Shown here piece by piece: positions 8,019-16,535 of a stretch of DNA of 64,000 nucleotides. The translations under genes were made by a program, and so were the position numbers. The notes under the pieces are model-generated. The model saw nothing but the letters and a program-made list of their open reading frames with translations. It was not told where the DNA came from and made no database searches. The DNA comes from Leptospira jelokensis (GTDB lineage Bacteria > Spirochaetota > Leptospiria > Leptospirales > Leptospiraceae): the NCBI RefSeq assembly GCF_004769635.1, contig NZ_RQGH01000039.1, forward strand, positions 62,001 through 126,000, given 5' to 3'. Positions within the stretch are counted from its first letter, which is position 1, and each line of letters opens with the position of its first letter.

Positions 8019-8954
8019 ATGGACAATGACAAAGTTTTGGAAGAGGAAAGAGCCAAATACGCAGAATTGGAAGTCCTTTACCAAAACATCATTGACCACT
8101 CAACCGAAATCGAAAACGAACTCTTAGAAAATAACAAAAAAATCCAAATGTATTTGGATCGGATGCGTCGTTACCTCTCCCCTCAATTGTATGAAATGAT
8201 CACCGGTGCGGAAGTGGAAACCTCGATCTCCCACCAAAGGCGTAAACTCACAATATTTTTCTCTGACATTGTTGGTTTCACAACAATCACCGATTCCATC
8301 GAACCTGAAATCCTATCCGATTGTCTCAACCAATATCTGGATGTGATGTCAAGTATCGCGATCAAATACGGAGGTACCATCGACAAATTCATTGGTGATG
8401 CCATTATGATTTTTTTTGGTGCACCTAGTTTTGAAAACGACAAAGCACATGCCCTAAACTGTGTGAAAATGGCCATTGAGATGCGAGACAGTTTGCCTGC
8501 GTTAGATGAATACTGGAGAAAATCGGGAATCAACCACAACCTAACATGCAGGATTGGAATCAACACCGGTTATGTGACGGTTGGAAACTTTGGAACCAAC
8601 GAAAGGATGGATTACACCATCATTGGTGGCCCGGTGAATGTTGCGTCCCGTTTGGAAAGTGTATCAAGTGCAGGGGAAATTTTGATTTCAAACGCAACCA
8701 AATCCTTGGTAGACGAATATGTAAATACGATTCCCAAAGGAGAAATCTTGGTCAAAGGGGTTCACACTCCCATCGAAACCTTCCAAGTGATTGGTTTAAA
8801 AAATGACCAAGAAAAAAAGGAAAATCCTTTTGTGAAATTTGATGGTGATGGTTTCCTCTTAAAACCCCTACACTTCGATAAACTCAGCACAAACCCCGAA
8901 GAACGCCGATTAATGCAAAATGCATTAGAAAAAGCGCTTGCGGCATTAAAGTAG
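8019..8954 (+). CDS. Class III adenylate cyclase
   Basis: A 311-residue soluble cyclase making cAMP from ATP. An N-terminal coiled coil of about 60 residues precedes the catalytic domain (about 68-240). All key residues are visible: metal Asp in FFSDIVGFT and in FIGDAIMIFF, adenine-specifying Lys in TIDKFIGD and Asp in ERMDYTIIG, and transition-state Asn/Arg in GGPVNVASRLE. The Lys/Asp pair predicts ATP rather than GTP. The coiled linker resembles signalling helices that couple cyclases to partners. It is nine bases after the SpoIIE gene, so it is in the same operon, and it may supply cAMP to the cNMP-binding GNAT nearby. Confidence 0.92.
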   Translation: MDNDKVLEEERAKYAELEVLYQNIIDHSTEIENELLENNKKIQMYLDRMRRYLSPQLYEMITGAEVETSISHQRRKLTIFFSDIVGFTTITDSIEPEILSDCLNQYLDVMSSIAIKYGGTIDKFIGDAIMIFFGAPSFENDKAHALNCVKMAIEMRDSLPALDEYWRKSGINHNLTCRIGINTGYVTVGNFGTNERMDYTIIGGPVNVASRLESVSSAGEILISNATKSLVDEYVNTIPKGEILVKGVHTPIETFQVIGLKNDQEKKENPFVKFDGDGFLLKPLHFDKLSTNPEERRLMQNALEKALAALK

Positions 8955-8985
8955 TTTCGCTACTTTCTTTAGTTGAACTACGAAT

Positions 8986-9570
8986 ATGCGAAAATACGGC
9001 AATCTCACACACACGGCTTTCTCAGAACAAAAGCCTGAATCCATCATCGAAATCCATTTAAAACCTTTGGATTTGATGCGTTACTGGCGCCGTATTGGAA
9101 TTTTATCTGATTTTATTGGTTATTTTTATGGGTTTTCGTTTTTACCCGATGTTCCAAGTGATTCGATGGACATGAAAAATTCAGAGATCGTCAATTCGAT
9201 CTCCACAGTCTTCAATGAACTTTTAGAAAACGCTGCCAAGTATTCTTACGATAAAAAAGCCGATATCGAAATTTCACTCATCCACCGTGGCCAATCATTT
9301 GAAATGTTGGTCAGAAACAAAACAAACGAATCCAATGTTTCCGCATATGAAGCGAGCTTAAAAGAAATCTTTTCTGCAAAAGATTTGGAAAAACTTTACT
9401 TTGATAAAATTGAATCCAATGACCCAAACTCAAATCGATCAGGAATTGGTTTGATTATGGTATTAAAGGATTACCCTGTGGAGATGGAAGTGACACTCGA
9501 AACAGAAGGTGAACACACCATCATCACAAGTCGCATCATCTACTTTACAGACGTGTCCCTTCGATCATAA
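8986..9570 (+). CDS. Second Slr1658-type HATPase regulator
   Basis: A 194-residue paralogue of the 4266-4823 product. The N-box is FNELLENAAKYS and the glycine loop SGIGLIMVLKDYPVEM. The shared N-terminal block is LKPLDLMRYWRRIGILSDFIGYFYGF. It lies 31 bases after the cyclase and is probably co-transcribed with it and the phosphatase. No second STAS gene follows, so it may share the STAS protein encoded at 4837-5184 or act on one elsewhere. The 3' end overlaps the convergent TetR gene by 26 bases. Confidence 0.8.
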   Translation: MRKYGNLTHTAFSEQKPESIIEIHLKPLDLMRYWRRIGILSDFIGYFYGFSFLPDVPSDSMDMKNSEIVNSISTVFNELLENAAKYSYDKKADIEISLIHRGQSFEMLVRNKTNESNVSAYEASLKEIFSAKDLEKLYFDKIESNDPNSNRSGIGLIMVLKDYPVEMEVTLETEGEHTIITSRIIYFTDVSLRS

Positions 9571-10267
9571 TCTCTAATATTTGTAATACCTCTTTCTGAA
9601 AGGATTGTTTTTCTCCTTCGGAGGATTGTATTGCTTTCCATTTGCGTTCATTCAGTACGGCAAAACCATGGACCCCACTCCAAAAACTCATCATAAGAGT
9701 TGCAGTAGGCACTGATTTTTTTAAAACCAATTGGTTTTGTCCGTACTCGACAATCCGAAACATTCCCATATAGGCATCGTTTCCGCACTCTCTTAACTCA
9801 TCTGAGATGGGATCCCCGGAAACATAAATTTCACCACCAAACATAAGTTCCGTTCTTCTTGGATTTTTGAGTAATAAGTAAATGTATTCTTCACCGGCTT
9901 TTCTGATTTTTGCCAAAGGATCTTCGGAATGTTCGTAAGCCCGTTTCATCGCAGCGGCTAATTCTCGAAACCCTTCGGTCACAAGGGCTTGGAGTAGGTC
10001 CATTTTCTTTGGGAAATGCCTGTAGGGGGCAGTGTGGCTCACCCCGAGGTCTTTTGCGATGTCTCTTAGGCTAAGAGAAGAAACCCCTGTTTTCTCTAGG
10101 ACCTGACGGGAGTGTTCTAATACCACCTCTCGCAAATTCCCATGGTGGTAACTGGAAACTTCCTGGCTGTCTTTGGATTTGCCCAAATTGGATTTTAACG
10201 ATGGGACAGAAGGTTTTTTGGTGGGAGCCTGGATTTTGGGGGCAGTTTGTTTTTTGGATGGTTTCAT
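9545..10267 (-). CDS. TetR family regulator with WHG-type C-terminal domain
   Basis: The preferred start is ATG at 10267 (MKPSKKQTAPK), giving 240 residues. Longer in-frame starts up to 10360 would run through the divergent promoter. A basic, Pro-rich N-terminal tail of about 40 residues precedes the helix-turn-helix (SLSLRDIAKDLGVSHTAPYRHF). The C-terminal half has the WHG-family motif FWSGVHGFAVL. It is divergent from the membrane-protein/ABA4-like pair with 66 bases between, and perfect inverted repeats lie in that gap. It very likely autoregulates and controls the pair. Confidence 0.85.
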   Translation of the reverse strand: MKPSKKQTAPKIQAPTKKPSVPSLKSNLGKSKDSQEVSSYHHGNLREVVLEHSRQVLEKTGVSSLSLRDIAKDLGVSHTAPYRHFPKKMDLLQALVTEGFRELAAAMKRAYEHSEDPLAKIRKAGEEYIYLLLKNPRRTELMFGGEIYVSGDPISDELRECGNDAYMGMFRIVEYGQNQLVLKKSVPTATLMMSFWSGVHGFAVLNERKWKAIQSSEGEKQSFQKEVLQILEIMIEGTRL

Positions 10268-10279
10268 AAAATGTTTACA

Positions 10280-10332
10280 ATGTATACTTTTTATGTTGAC
10301 AGAGTATACATATTTGTTTACGCTGTCAACAT
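10280..10332. promoter_or_regulatory. Divergent promoter with two interleaved inverted repeats (TetR operator candidates)
   Basis: ATGTTGACAG (10293-10302) is perfectly repeated in inverted orientation as CTGTCAACAT (10323-10332). ATGTATAC (10280-10287) is mirrored by GTATACAT (10304-10311). Each arm of the first repeat contains a TTGACA -35 box. Seventeen bases inward from each lies a plausible -10 (TACGCT at 10319-10324 on plus, TACTCT at 10306-10301 on minus). The two overlapping divergent promoters are therefore almost symmetrical, and a dimeric repressor could close both. Confidence 0.6.
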
Positions 10333-10333
10333 T

Positions 10334-11257
10334 ATGAAATACGCCGACTTCAAAAGACAACCACTTTTTTGGAATGGAATCGCGATGGCAGTACTCACGA
10401 TATCCATGATTCCCTTAGTTTTTCTAGACACAAGAACCCTTTTGGGTGTGAATCTCTGGATCAAACCGATTAAGTTCACCGTTTCCCTGGGAGTGTATTC
10501 CCTATCCACTGTATGGATTTTGGAACGGTTTTTGAAAGATTGGCGTTTCAATCGGAAAACACAAATTGTCCTAACCATCACCTCGGTGATTGAAATTGTT
10601 CTCATCACACTCCAAGCGGCAAGGGGTGAATCAAGCCATTTCAATGTCTCAAACACTTGGAACCAAATTGTATTTTCCATTATGGGAACAAGTATCTCTA
10701 TTTTTTGGTTATTCCATTTAGGTATGATTCTCCCTATTTTAAAGGAGAAAAGAATTTCAAAATCCGTTCGAGAAAGTTTACTTTGGGGGCTAACAATCGC
10801 TGGGTTTGGAATGATCATTGGATTTTTTATGACCCAACCTCGTCCCGAACAATTGGAACTGATGAAACAAGGGATTTTCCAAACAAGTGGGTCTCATAGC
10901 TTTGGAACGGGAGAACCGGGACAAGGCCTAACTTTTTTTGGATGGAGCACTGTGATTGGTGATATGCGTGTTCCCCATTTTTTTGGAATGCATGTGATGC
11001 AGATCTTCTTTGTAATCGCTGCATCCCTCCTCCATAAAAAAGAAACATCAGACCAAGTATTCATGGTTCGTTTTATGGGTGGTCTATTCCTTTCGATGAA
11101 CATTTTGATGGTGGTCCAAACTCTTTTAGGACAATCAATTTTTTCATTCCAACCTTTGTTTACAGTGGTGTATGGAATTCATCTCCTCTTCATCGTATCT
11201 TTAGGTTTACGCCTATTTTCGTTTCCAAAATTTTTAGAACCAAAGGTGTTTATATGA
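10334..11257 (+). CDS. Polytopic membrane protein of unknown function, TetR-linked
   Basis: Start chosen at ATG 10334 (MKYADFKRQPLFWNG), giving 308 residues. Upstream in-frame starts lie inside the operator. No Shine-Dalgarno is visible and the predicted transcript start is only a few bases upstream, so the mRNA may be leaderless. About eight hydrophobic segments are seen (for example LFWNGIAMAVLTISMIPLVF and GLFLSMNILMVVQTLLG). Conserved-looking polar motifs include ARGESSHFN, MTQPRPEQ and GDMRVPHFFGMHVMQ, which suggests a buried functional site with histidines. I do not recognise a named family. The ABA4-like gene overlaps its stop by four bases. Confidence 0.75.
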   Translation: MKYADFKRQPLFWNGIAMAVLTISMIPLVFLDTRTLLGVNLWIKPIKFTVSLGVYSLSTVWILERFLKDWRFNRKTQIVLTITSVIEIVLITLQAARGESSHFNVSNTWNQIVFSIMGTSISIFWLFHLGMILPILKEKRISKSVRESLLWGLTIAGFGMIIGFFMTQPRPEQLELMKQGIFQTSGSHSFGTGEPGQGLTFFGWSTVIGDMRVPHFFGMHVMQIFFVIAASLLHKKETSDQVFMVRFMGGLFLSMNILMVVQTLLGQSIFSFQPLFTVVYGIHLLFIVSLGLRLFSFPKFLEPKVFI

Positions 11258-11679
11258 ACCCATCTCTCGTTTTCACAATTGCCAATTCACTCACTCTAGT
11301 GGCTTGGTTAGTTTTACTACTATCACCAAACCAAACAAAGGTGATTCCATATCTAAGGATCTTGGTTTCAGGTTTATTTCTCGGTGGTTTGTACATCCTT
11401 TCTTTATCCATTGGATTTGGAAATGCGGAAGGAAATTTTTCAAGTTTGCAATCAGTTCGGTCTTTGTTTCAGAATGATGAATTTCTGTTAGCAGGTTGGG
11501 TGCATTACCTTTCTTTTGATTTGTTTTTGGGAACATGGGAAGCAGAAGATGGAAAGGCAAACAACATCCACAGATTGGTTTTGGTACCCATCCATGGACT
11601 TACATTTTACTATGGCCCCGTTGGACTTGTATTGTATTTTATTGTTCGAAGTTTGAAAACAAAACGATTGGGATTTTAA
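11254..11679 (+). CDS. ABA4-like (DUF4281) membrane protein
   Basis: A 141-residue protein with four hydrophobic segments. It matches the ABA4-like family by the stretch FSSLQSVRSLFQNDEF, the motif AGWVHYLSFDLFLGTWE and the end GPVGLVLYFIVR. Plant ABA4 is needed for neoxanthin formation; the bacterial function is not established. Start and stop ATGA overlap with the preceding membrane protein shows a two-gene operon under the divergent TetR regulator. The 3' end overlaps the convergent ankyrin gene by four bases. Confidence 0.8.
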   Translation: MNPSLVFTIANSLTLVAWLVLLLSPNQTKVIPYLRILVSGLFLGGLYILSLSIGFGNAEGNFSSLQSVRSLFQNDEFLLAGWVHYLSFDLFLGTWEAEDGKANNIHRLVLVPIHGLTFYYGPVGLVLYFIVRSLKTKRLGF

Positions 11680-13316
11680 CCACCATATACATCTAAGAGA
11701 GAAAGGACCCTTTGGTAACGGTTCTTTTTCTCTTCGTCTGCTTCCAAATCTGCAATTTCTAAATTTTCAAATGCCAAGTCGCGACCAGTTTTATCATCCA
11801 AAGTTTTCGCATTTGCCTTTGCACCCGATTCCAATAACAAAGCAAGCACAGAAGAATTTCCAAATTTACAAGCTTCATGTAAAGCAGTGCTTCCATTTTG
11901 GTCACCGATATGGATATCCACACCCGCTTGGATGAGTCGTTTTGCCAAACTCGGTTCCCCAAATACGGAACACCAATGGAGGGGTGACATACCATTGACT
12001 GACTGTAAGTTTACCTTCGCACCACGTCTGATCAACTCATCCATCAAATTGGTTTTTTCTTGCAAACGAAGGGTATTGTCTTGGCATAATTTAAAAATTG
12101 CTGTTTCGCCATTTGCATCGACTATATTGGGATTCGCACCTCTTTCCAATAACCGCATACATGATTTGTATTTGGAGCGAACAAAAGCTTCTTGTAACAA
12201 AGTAAAACCAAGTGGGTTTCGGATCGAATCTTTGATGATAAAGTCCAATGATCCAACTGAACGAACAAAGGAATCCAAAAGATAGACATCATCTTCCTCT
12301 AACCAGTCTAAGGTTTTATCTTCGTTTTTAGTTTCTAATTGACTGCCTAAATGTTTATGGTATTCGTCTGGGAATTTTGTTTTGAGAAGAGGAATGAAGA
12401 TGGGTTCCTTTTCAGAGTGGCATACAACATCATGGATGATGTGCCAATGTTCAGAGTTTGGTGTTAATTGATTTGAAATTAGAAAAATAAAACTCTCATT
12501 GAGTTTTCGTTGAGTGAGTTGGAAGATTGCCTGGATATTCCCTTCTTTAAAATGGACTTCGGAAACAGTGGTTTGGCTTTCAGGCCAATGGTACATGACA
12601 AGAGACAAAAGTTCTGCTTTTTCTTTTTCATTTAGAGCAGGAAAATGTTTTTGTAAGGATAAAATATTTCCTGACAAAACGTAAATTTTTGCCGCCAAAA
12701 AACTGGTGATGAAATCAGGTAATTCTTTGTTTGCCACACCATATTCATCAAATTGAATTTTGTAAATATGAGTCGCAGTAAAACTTCCATGTAAAAATGT
12801 ATTCCACTCGTCTGAAATTGCGAGATACAATTTTCCATTCACTAAAACATGATCATAGTCCGTAACTGTTAACGATAACCGAACTGGTGCTTTGTTCACA
12901 TTGTGATTGATGATGATACTTAAATTTTTGGAAGGTTGATCAGAAGTGACATCATAATCAAAATTCTTTAGTCTTACAATTTCTGGCAGCCCTGAAATGG
13001 AAATACGAACATCGTGATCGTTTCCCTCCTCGTCCTTCAAAAAAACGAGTTCTTCATTCGACCATTCTGAAACAAAATTAGAAGTATAACGGCCAAAAAT
13101 TTGGCCTTGTAAGTTATGGTTGGGTATTTGGCCTAAAAAATTTAGGTCAAATAACACGAGTGAGTCGGACCTTTCCCCCGTTTCGATCTTTCGAAAATCA
13201 AAATGGTTCCAAATGGAACATTTTTTACATCGGTACTTTCCTTTTTTGCCCTCCAGTTTGGATGAAGAGATGGAATGACCACTGAGACAGTTGGAGCAGG
13301 ATAAAATCGTTTTCAT
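11676..13316 (-). CDS. Zinc-ribbon and ankyrin-repeat protein
   Basis: A 546-residue protein. The N-terminus carries two Cys pairs (SCSNC at about 6-9 and CKKC at about 31-34), a small zinc ribbon. The middle 300 residues have no recognised domain. From about residue 370 to 530 there are four ankyrin repeats (for example NPLGFTLLQEAFVRSKYKSC, NGMSPLHWCSVFGEPSLA and NGSTALHEACKFGNSSVL). No signal peptide is seen, so it is probably cytosolic and acts in protein-protein binding. The partner is unknown. It is convergent with the ABA4-like gene. Confidence 0.85.
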   Translation of the reverse strand: MKTILSCSNCLSGHSISSSKLEGKKGKYRCKKCSIWNHFDFRKIETGERSDSLVLFDLNFLGQIPNHNLQGQIFGRYTSNFVSEWSNEELVFLKDEEGNDHDVRISISGLPEIVRLKNFDYDVTSDQPSKNLSIIINHNVNKAPVRLSLTVTDYDHVLVNGKLYLAISDEWNTFLHGSFTATHIYKIQFDEYGVANKELPDFITSFLAAKIYVLSGNILSLQKHFPALNEKEKAELLSLVMYHWPESQTTVSEVHFKEGNIQAIFQLTQRKLNESFIFLISNQLTPNSEHWHIIHDVVCHSEKEPIFIPLLKTKFPDEYHKHLGSQLETKNEDKTLDWLEEDDVYLLDSFVRSVGSLDFIIKDSIRNPLGFTLLQEAFVRSKYKSCMRLLERGANPNIVDANGETAIFKLCQDNTLRLQEKTNLMDELIRRGAKVNLQSVNGMSPLHWCSVFGEPSLAKRLIQAGVDIHIGDQNGSTALHEACKFGNSSVLALLLESGAKANAKTLDDKTGRDLAFENLEIADLEADEEKKNRYQRVLSLLDVYGG

Positions 13317-13393
13317 ATTTCGCTTGTTCCGATATAGAATCCAAGAGACTTTACCGTGATCAATCGAAAATTAAATGCTTTAGGTAGGGATTC

Positions 13394-14221
13394 ATGGGAC
13401 AAAATCAATATTTAATCATTGGAGGTTCGGGGGAAGCAGGCCAAAGTGCCATCTCTGCCATAAGGTCCGTCGACCCTAGTGCCTATCTTATCTCTACCAC
13501 GACGACAAAAGAACCTGTGTCCAATTCTGACCTAACGTTATTTGGGAAACGTGCCGAACCAGGTTTAACCGAAGCCGTCATTGATGACATAAACAAAGCA
13601 GGTAAGCCCCTAGAGTTCCAAGCCCTAATCTATACGCCAGCGCTCGGTGAAGTGGGATTTCCCATTGAAGAAAGTACCCAGGCACAAATCAAAGAAACAC
13701 TTGGAATTTGTTTGGATCCGATGCTCAGTTTGGAAGAAAGGTTACAACCAAAACTAACAGTCGCCTATTCAGCGTTTTATTGGTTAAGCCATACTTTGGC
13801 ATTTTATGGATCGATGGGTATCGCAAAATACAAAGCAGACAAATGGGTTTTGGAAAATCCGAAAAACCGTCGTTTGGTTAGAGCTGGTACTTTTTTTTCA
13901 AAGAGTGTTCGTGGGATCTCCATTGTTTTGCAAAGGACAATGAAAAAAACAAACCATCCTGATTTATTAAAACTAAAAAACAAATTTGAATCCTCTAACC
14001 AAAAGTTTATCGATTTTTTCCTTTCTTATGCGTGGGAACATGAAAAAGAAACGTTTCAAAACCAATTTGAGACTCCTTACCGACCAACCGTTCGAGATGA
14101 TTTAACACGGGGACTTGCGAAAGCTTTGCAAAACGACTCTCCCATCACCACCGTTCTTGGGGATTGGACATGGGAAGAAACGAAATTGCCCCAATTGCCA
14201 ACTTGGTTCCAACAATTTTAG
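13394..14221 (+). CDS. Rossmann-fold NAD(P)-binding (SDR-like) protein
   Basis: A 275-residue protein that starts with a dinucleotide-binding loop (YLIIGGSGEAGQSAI). The middle segment AYSAFYWLSHTLAFYGSMGIAKYKADKWVL resembles the helix that bears the Tyr-x3-Lys pair in short-chain dehydrogenases, though spacing is not canonical. The C-terminal 100 residues are helical and unlike typical SDRs. It is 55 bases upstream of an MDR alcohol dehydrogenase-like gene, so the two may form an operon. The substrate is unknown. Confidence 0.65.
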   Translation: MGQNQYLIIGGSGEAGQSAISAIRSVDPSAYLISTTTTKEPVSNSDLTLFGKRAEPGLTEAVIDDINKAGKPLEFQALIYTPALGEVGFPIEESTQAQIKETLGICLDPMLSLEERLQPKLTVAYSAFYWLSHTLAFYGSMGIAKYKADKWVLENPKNRRLVRAGTFFSKSVRGISIVLQRTMKKTNHPDLLKLKNKFESSNQKFIDFFLSYAWEHEKETFQNQFETPYRPTVRDDLTRGLAKALQNDSPITTVLGDWTWEETKLPQLPTWFQQF

Positions 14222-14276
14222 TTGCACAAAAAAGAAAACAACCAAAACGTAGACCGATCGGTATACGGAGGGACAA

Positions 14277-15311
14277 ATGCAAAGACTTGTGTTTCGTAAA
14301 AAAGGAATCTTGGAATGGGAAGAGATTGATACACCCACCATCAGTGGTGGAAACCAAGCGTTAGTGGAACCAATCGCGATCGCTCGTTGTGATTTGGATT
14401 TACCCATTGTACGCGGAGAAACTCTTTTCCGTGCACCCTTTCCCGTAGGACACGAGTTTGTGGGCCGTATCAAAAAAGTATCGGAAGATTTAGAAGAAAA
14501 ATTCAAAATCGGAACCATGGTTGCCATTCCCTTCCAAATTTCTTGTGGCACTTGCCCTACCTGTTTGTCCCTCCATACCAATTCTTGTGAAACAGTCCCT
14601 TATACATCGGCTTATGGAATGCCACCTGGTGCCCAAACATTCGGTGGTGCCATTTCAGAATTGTTACTCGTTCCATACGCCGAACAAATGTTATTTGAAC
14701 TGGATTCAAATATCAATCCAATTGGGATTGCAAGTTTTAGTGATAACATTGCGGAAGTCTGGAAACTCGCTGGTAGGTTTTTAACTAAAAAAAAAGATCC
14801 AAAAACAATTGTGGTGGGTGGGAATGCAGGGAGCATTGGACTGTATACAGCACTTTACCTCCACCAAACAAAAAAAGCCGAAGTTATGTATGTCGATACA
14901 AACAGGGAAAGGATAGATTTAGCATCTTCTCTTGGTATCCCCGTCACTCATTTCACAACCTTTCCCAAACCAAACGAAAGGTATGATTTGGTATGTGACG
15001 CCTCTGCCACAAAAGAAGGTTGGGACTTTGCCACAAGGTCACTCGGAAAAAATGCCATCCTTAGCTCTGCTTCCATTTTTTGGACCAATCGTTTGGAAAT
15101 TCCTTATTTGGAAATGTACAACCAAGGTGCAGAGATCCATATCGGCCGAGTGGAATCCCTGGATTCGATGCAAGCACTTTACCCCGAAATCCAATCGGGT
15201 GCCTTTCAACCAGAATCCATTGTCACCAAAACTGTTTCTTTTGCCGGAGCCAAAGAGGCATGGTTGGAAGAGTCTATCAAACTTGTGGTGACACGCTCAT
15301 CATTGGATTGA
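14277..15311 (+). CDS. Zinc-dependent alcohol dehydrogenase-like (MDR) protein
   Basis: A 344-residue medium-chain dehydrogenase. The catalytic zinc ligands are present (Cys in IARCDLD, His-Glu in PVGHEFVG). The structural-zinc motif is CGTCPTCLSLHTNSC, matching the usual four cysteines. A Rossmann loop VGGNAGSIGLYTALYL follows at about residue 180, with an acidic end after beta-2 (VDTNRE), which points to NAD(H). The ribosome-binding site GGAGG is six bases before the ATG. The substrate cannot be told. Confidence 0.85.
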   Translation: MQRLVFRKKGILEWEEIDTPTISGGNQALVEPIAIARCDLDLPIVRGETLFRAPFPVGHEFVGRIKKVSEDLEEKFKIGTMVAIPFQISCGTCPTCLSLHTNSCETVPYTSAYGMPPGAQTFGGAISELLLVPYAEQMLFELDSNINPIGIASFSDNIAEVWKLAGRFLTKKKDPKTIVVGGNAGSIGLYTALYLHQTKKAEVMYVDTNRERIDLASSLGIPVTHFTTFPKPNERYDLVCDASATKEGWDFATRSLGKNAILSSASIFWTNRLEIPYLEMYNQGAEIHIGRVESLDSMQALYPEIQSGAFQPESIVTKTVSFAGAKEAWLEESIKLVVTRSSLD

Positions 15312-15465
15312 GATTTCTAACAATTGAAAAGCTCTTCCTTAGAATAAAGGAACATCCCCATCTTAGAATGCGAAATATGATTTGCATCCCAAATAAACTT
15401 TGATTAGAATTTATATCGAAAATATGATTTTGATTTCGGTCAAAATTTGATTCCATGGGATTAGG

Positions 15466-16335
15466 ATGGGGACCAATTTTTTTAGTAGACCAACGGATCG
15501 AAACCAAAGAGTAAAACTTTCTTCTATCCGGATATGGATTTTCCTTTTCCTATTTGGAATCAGTTTTTTGTCTTTTGCCACCCTTCTCATTTTCCCACTT
15601 CATGCAGATTCCATCCAGAAAAGGATTACACCACCTAACGGATATTTGAGAGTGGATTACCCAAAAGCAAGTTTTTCTCATTACTTACAAAACTTCCCCT
15701 TAAAACCGGATGGTAGCCCCGTACTTTTGTATAACGGAAAGCAGAAACAAAACCAAGTCCATGTAGCCGTTCTCAATTTTCCCTTACTGAAACGGGACTT
15801 AATCCAATGTGCAGATGCAGTTATGAAACTCCGCGCAGAATATTTTTATGCCAACAAAAAGTTTGATGCGATCCATTTTAAAATCAGCAATGGAATGGAT
15901 GTTCCTTTCCTGCGATTTGCCAATGGGGAACGAGTGGTTGTGAAAGGAAACAAAACCAGTTGGATACAAACCAAAGCCAAACAAGGAACAAACCGTGATG
16001 TCTTTGAAGAATACTTACAATTTATTTATAGTTATGCGGGAACGATTTCACTCAAATCAGAATTAATCAAAAAACCTTTATCCCAATTGGAACCAGGTGA
16101 TGTTTGGATTGAAGCGGGATCCCCAGGCCATGTGGTGATGGTGGTAGACAAAGCAATGGGAAAAGATGGACAGATGGTATTCCTTTTGGCACAAAGTTAT
16201 ATGCCGTCCCAGGAAATGCACATTCTAAATTCAGAGGGTGAATTTTCTCCTTGGTTCACACTCCCCAAAGGAAACAATTTCCAAACCCCCGAATGGGAAT
16301 TCCCGGCAAAAGAACTATATGGATTTTTAAAATGA
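15466..16335 (+). CDS. DUF4846 domain secreted protein
   Basis: A 289-residue protein with one N-terminal membrane or signal segment (about residues 22-43, IWIFLFLFGISFLSFATLLIF). The rest matches DUF4846: GYLRVDYPKASFSHYLQNFPL, QCADAVMKLRAEYFY, FDAIHFKISNG, GDVWIEAGSPGHVVMVVD and LAQSYMPSQEMHIL. The GxPGHVVMVVD segment with its His and the AQSYMP block suggest an enzyme-like fold exported to the periplasm. Function is not established. TAGGATGG places the ribosome-binding site very close to the ATG. The next small gene overlaps its stop by four bases. Confidence 0.8.
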   Translation: MGTNFFSRPTDRNQRVKLSSIRIWIFLFLFGISFLSFATLLIFPLHADSIQKRITPPNGYLRVDYPKASFSHYLQNFPLKPDGSPVLLYNGKQKQNQVHVAVLNFPLLKRDLIQCADAVMKLRAEYFYANKKFDAIHFKISNGMDVPFLRFANGERVVVKGNKTSWIQTKAKQGTNRDVFEEYLQFIYSYAGTISLKSELIKKPLSQLEPGDVWIEAGSPGHVVMVVDKAMGKDGQMVFLLAQSYMPSQEMHILNSEGEFSPWFTLPKGNNFQTPEWEFPAKELYGFLK

Positions 16336-16535
16336 AATATTGGTTATCCTTACTCCTTTTTTTCACGAGTCGTTTGTTTGCGATACCCTATGAAACAAAG
16401 CTCACTCGTGCCACCAATACCAAAAAGAAATGTTTTCTAAGACCAAACCAACATGGAATGGAGGACATTGGTCTCTATCACTGCATTCCCAATACCATTT
16501 CTTCCCAAGAAGCAAAAGCATATGGCACCATTTAA
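16332..16535 (+). CDS. Small secreted protein of unknown function
   Basis: A 67-residue protein starting at ATG 16332, overlapping the previous stop as ATGA. It has a clear signal peptide (MKYWLSLLLFFTSRLFA) and a mature part of about 50 residues with two cysteines (KKCFLRP, LYHCIPN) that could form a disulfide. The LOG-family gene starts inside its last 14 bases. The tight packing argues that it is a real gene. No function can be assigned. Confidence 0.6.
   Translation: MKYWLSLLLFFTSRLFAIPYETKLTRATNTKKKCFLRPNQHGMEDIGLYHCIPNTISSQEAKAYGTI

Noticed and set aside
10247..10333. Upstream starts for the membrane protein and, at 10268-10360, for the TetR gene
   Set aside because: These starts would make the two genes overlap across the operator and promoter sequences, and the added residues look like translated regulatory DNA.
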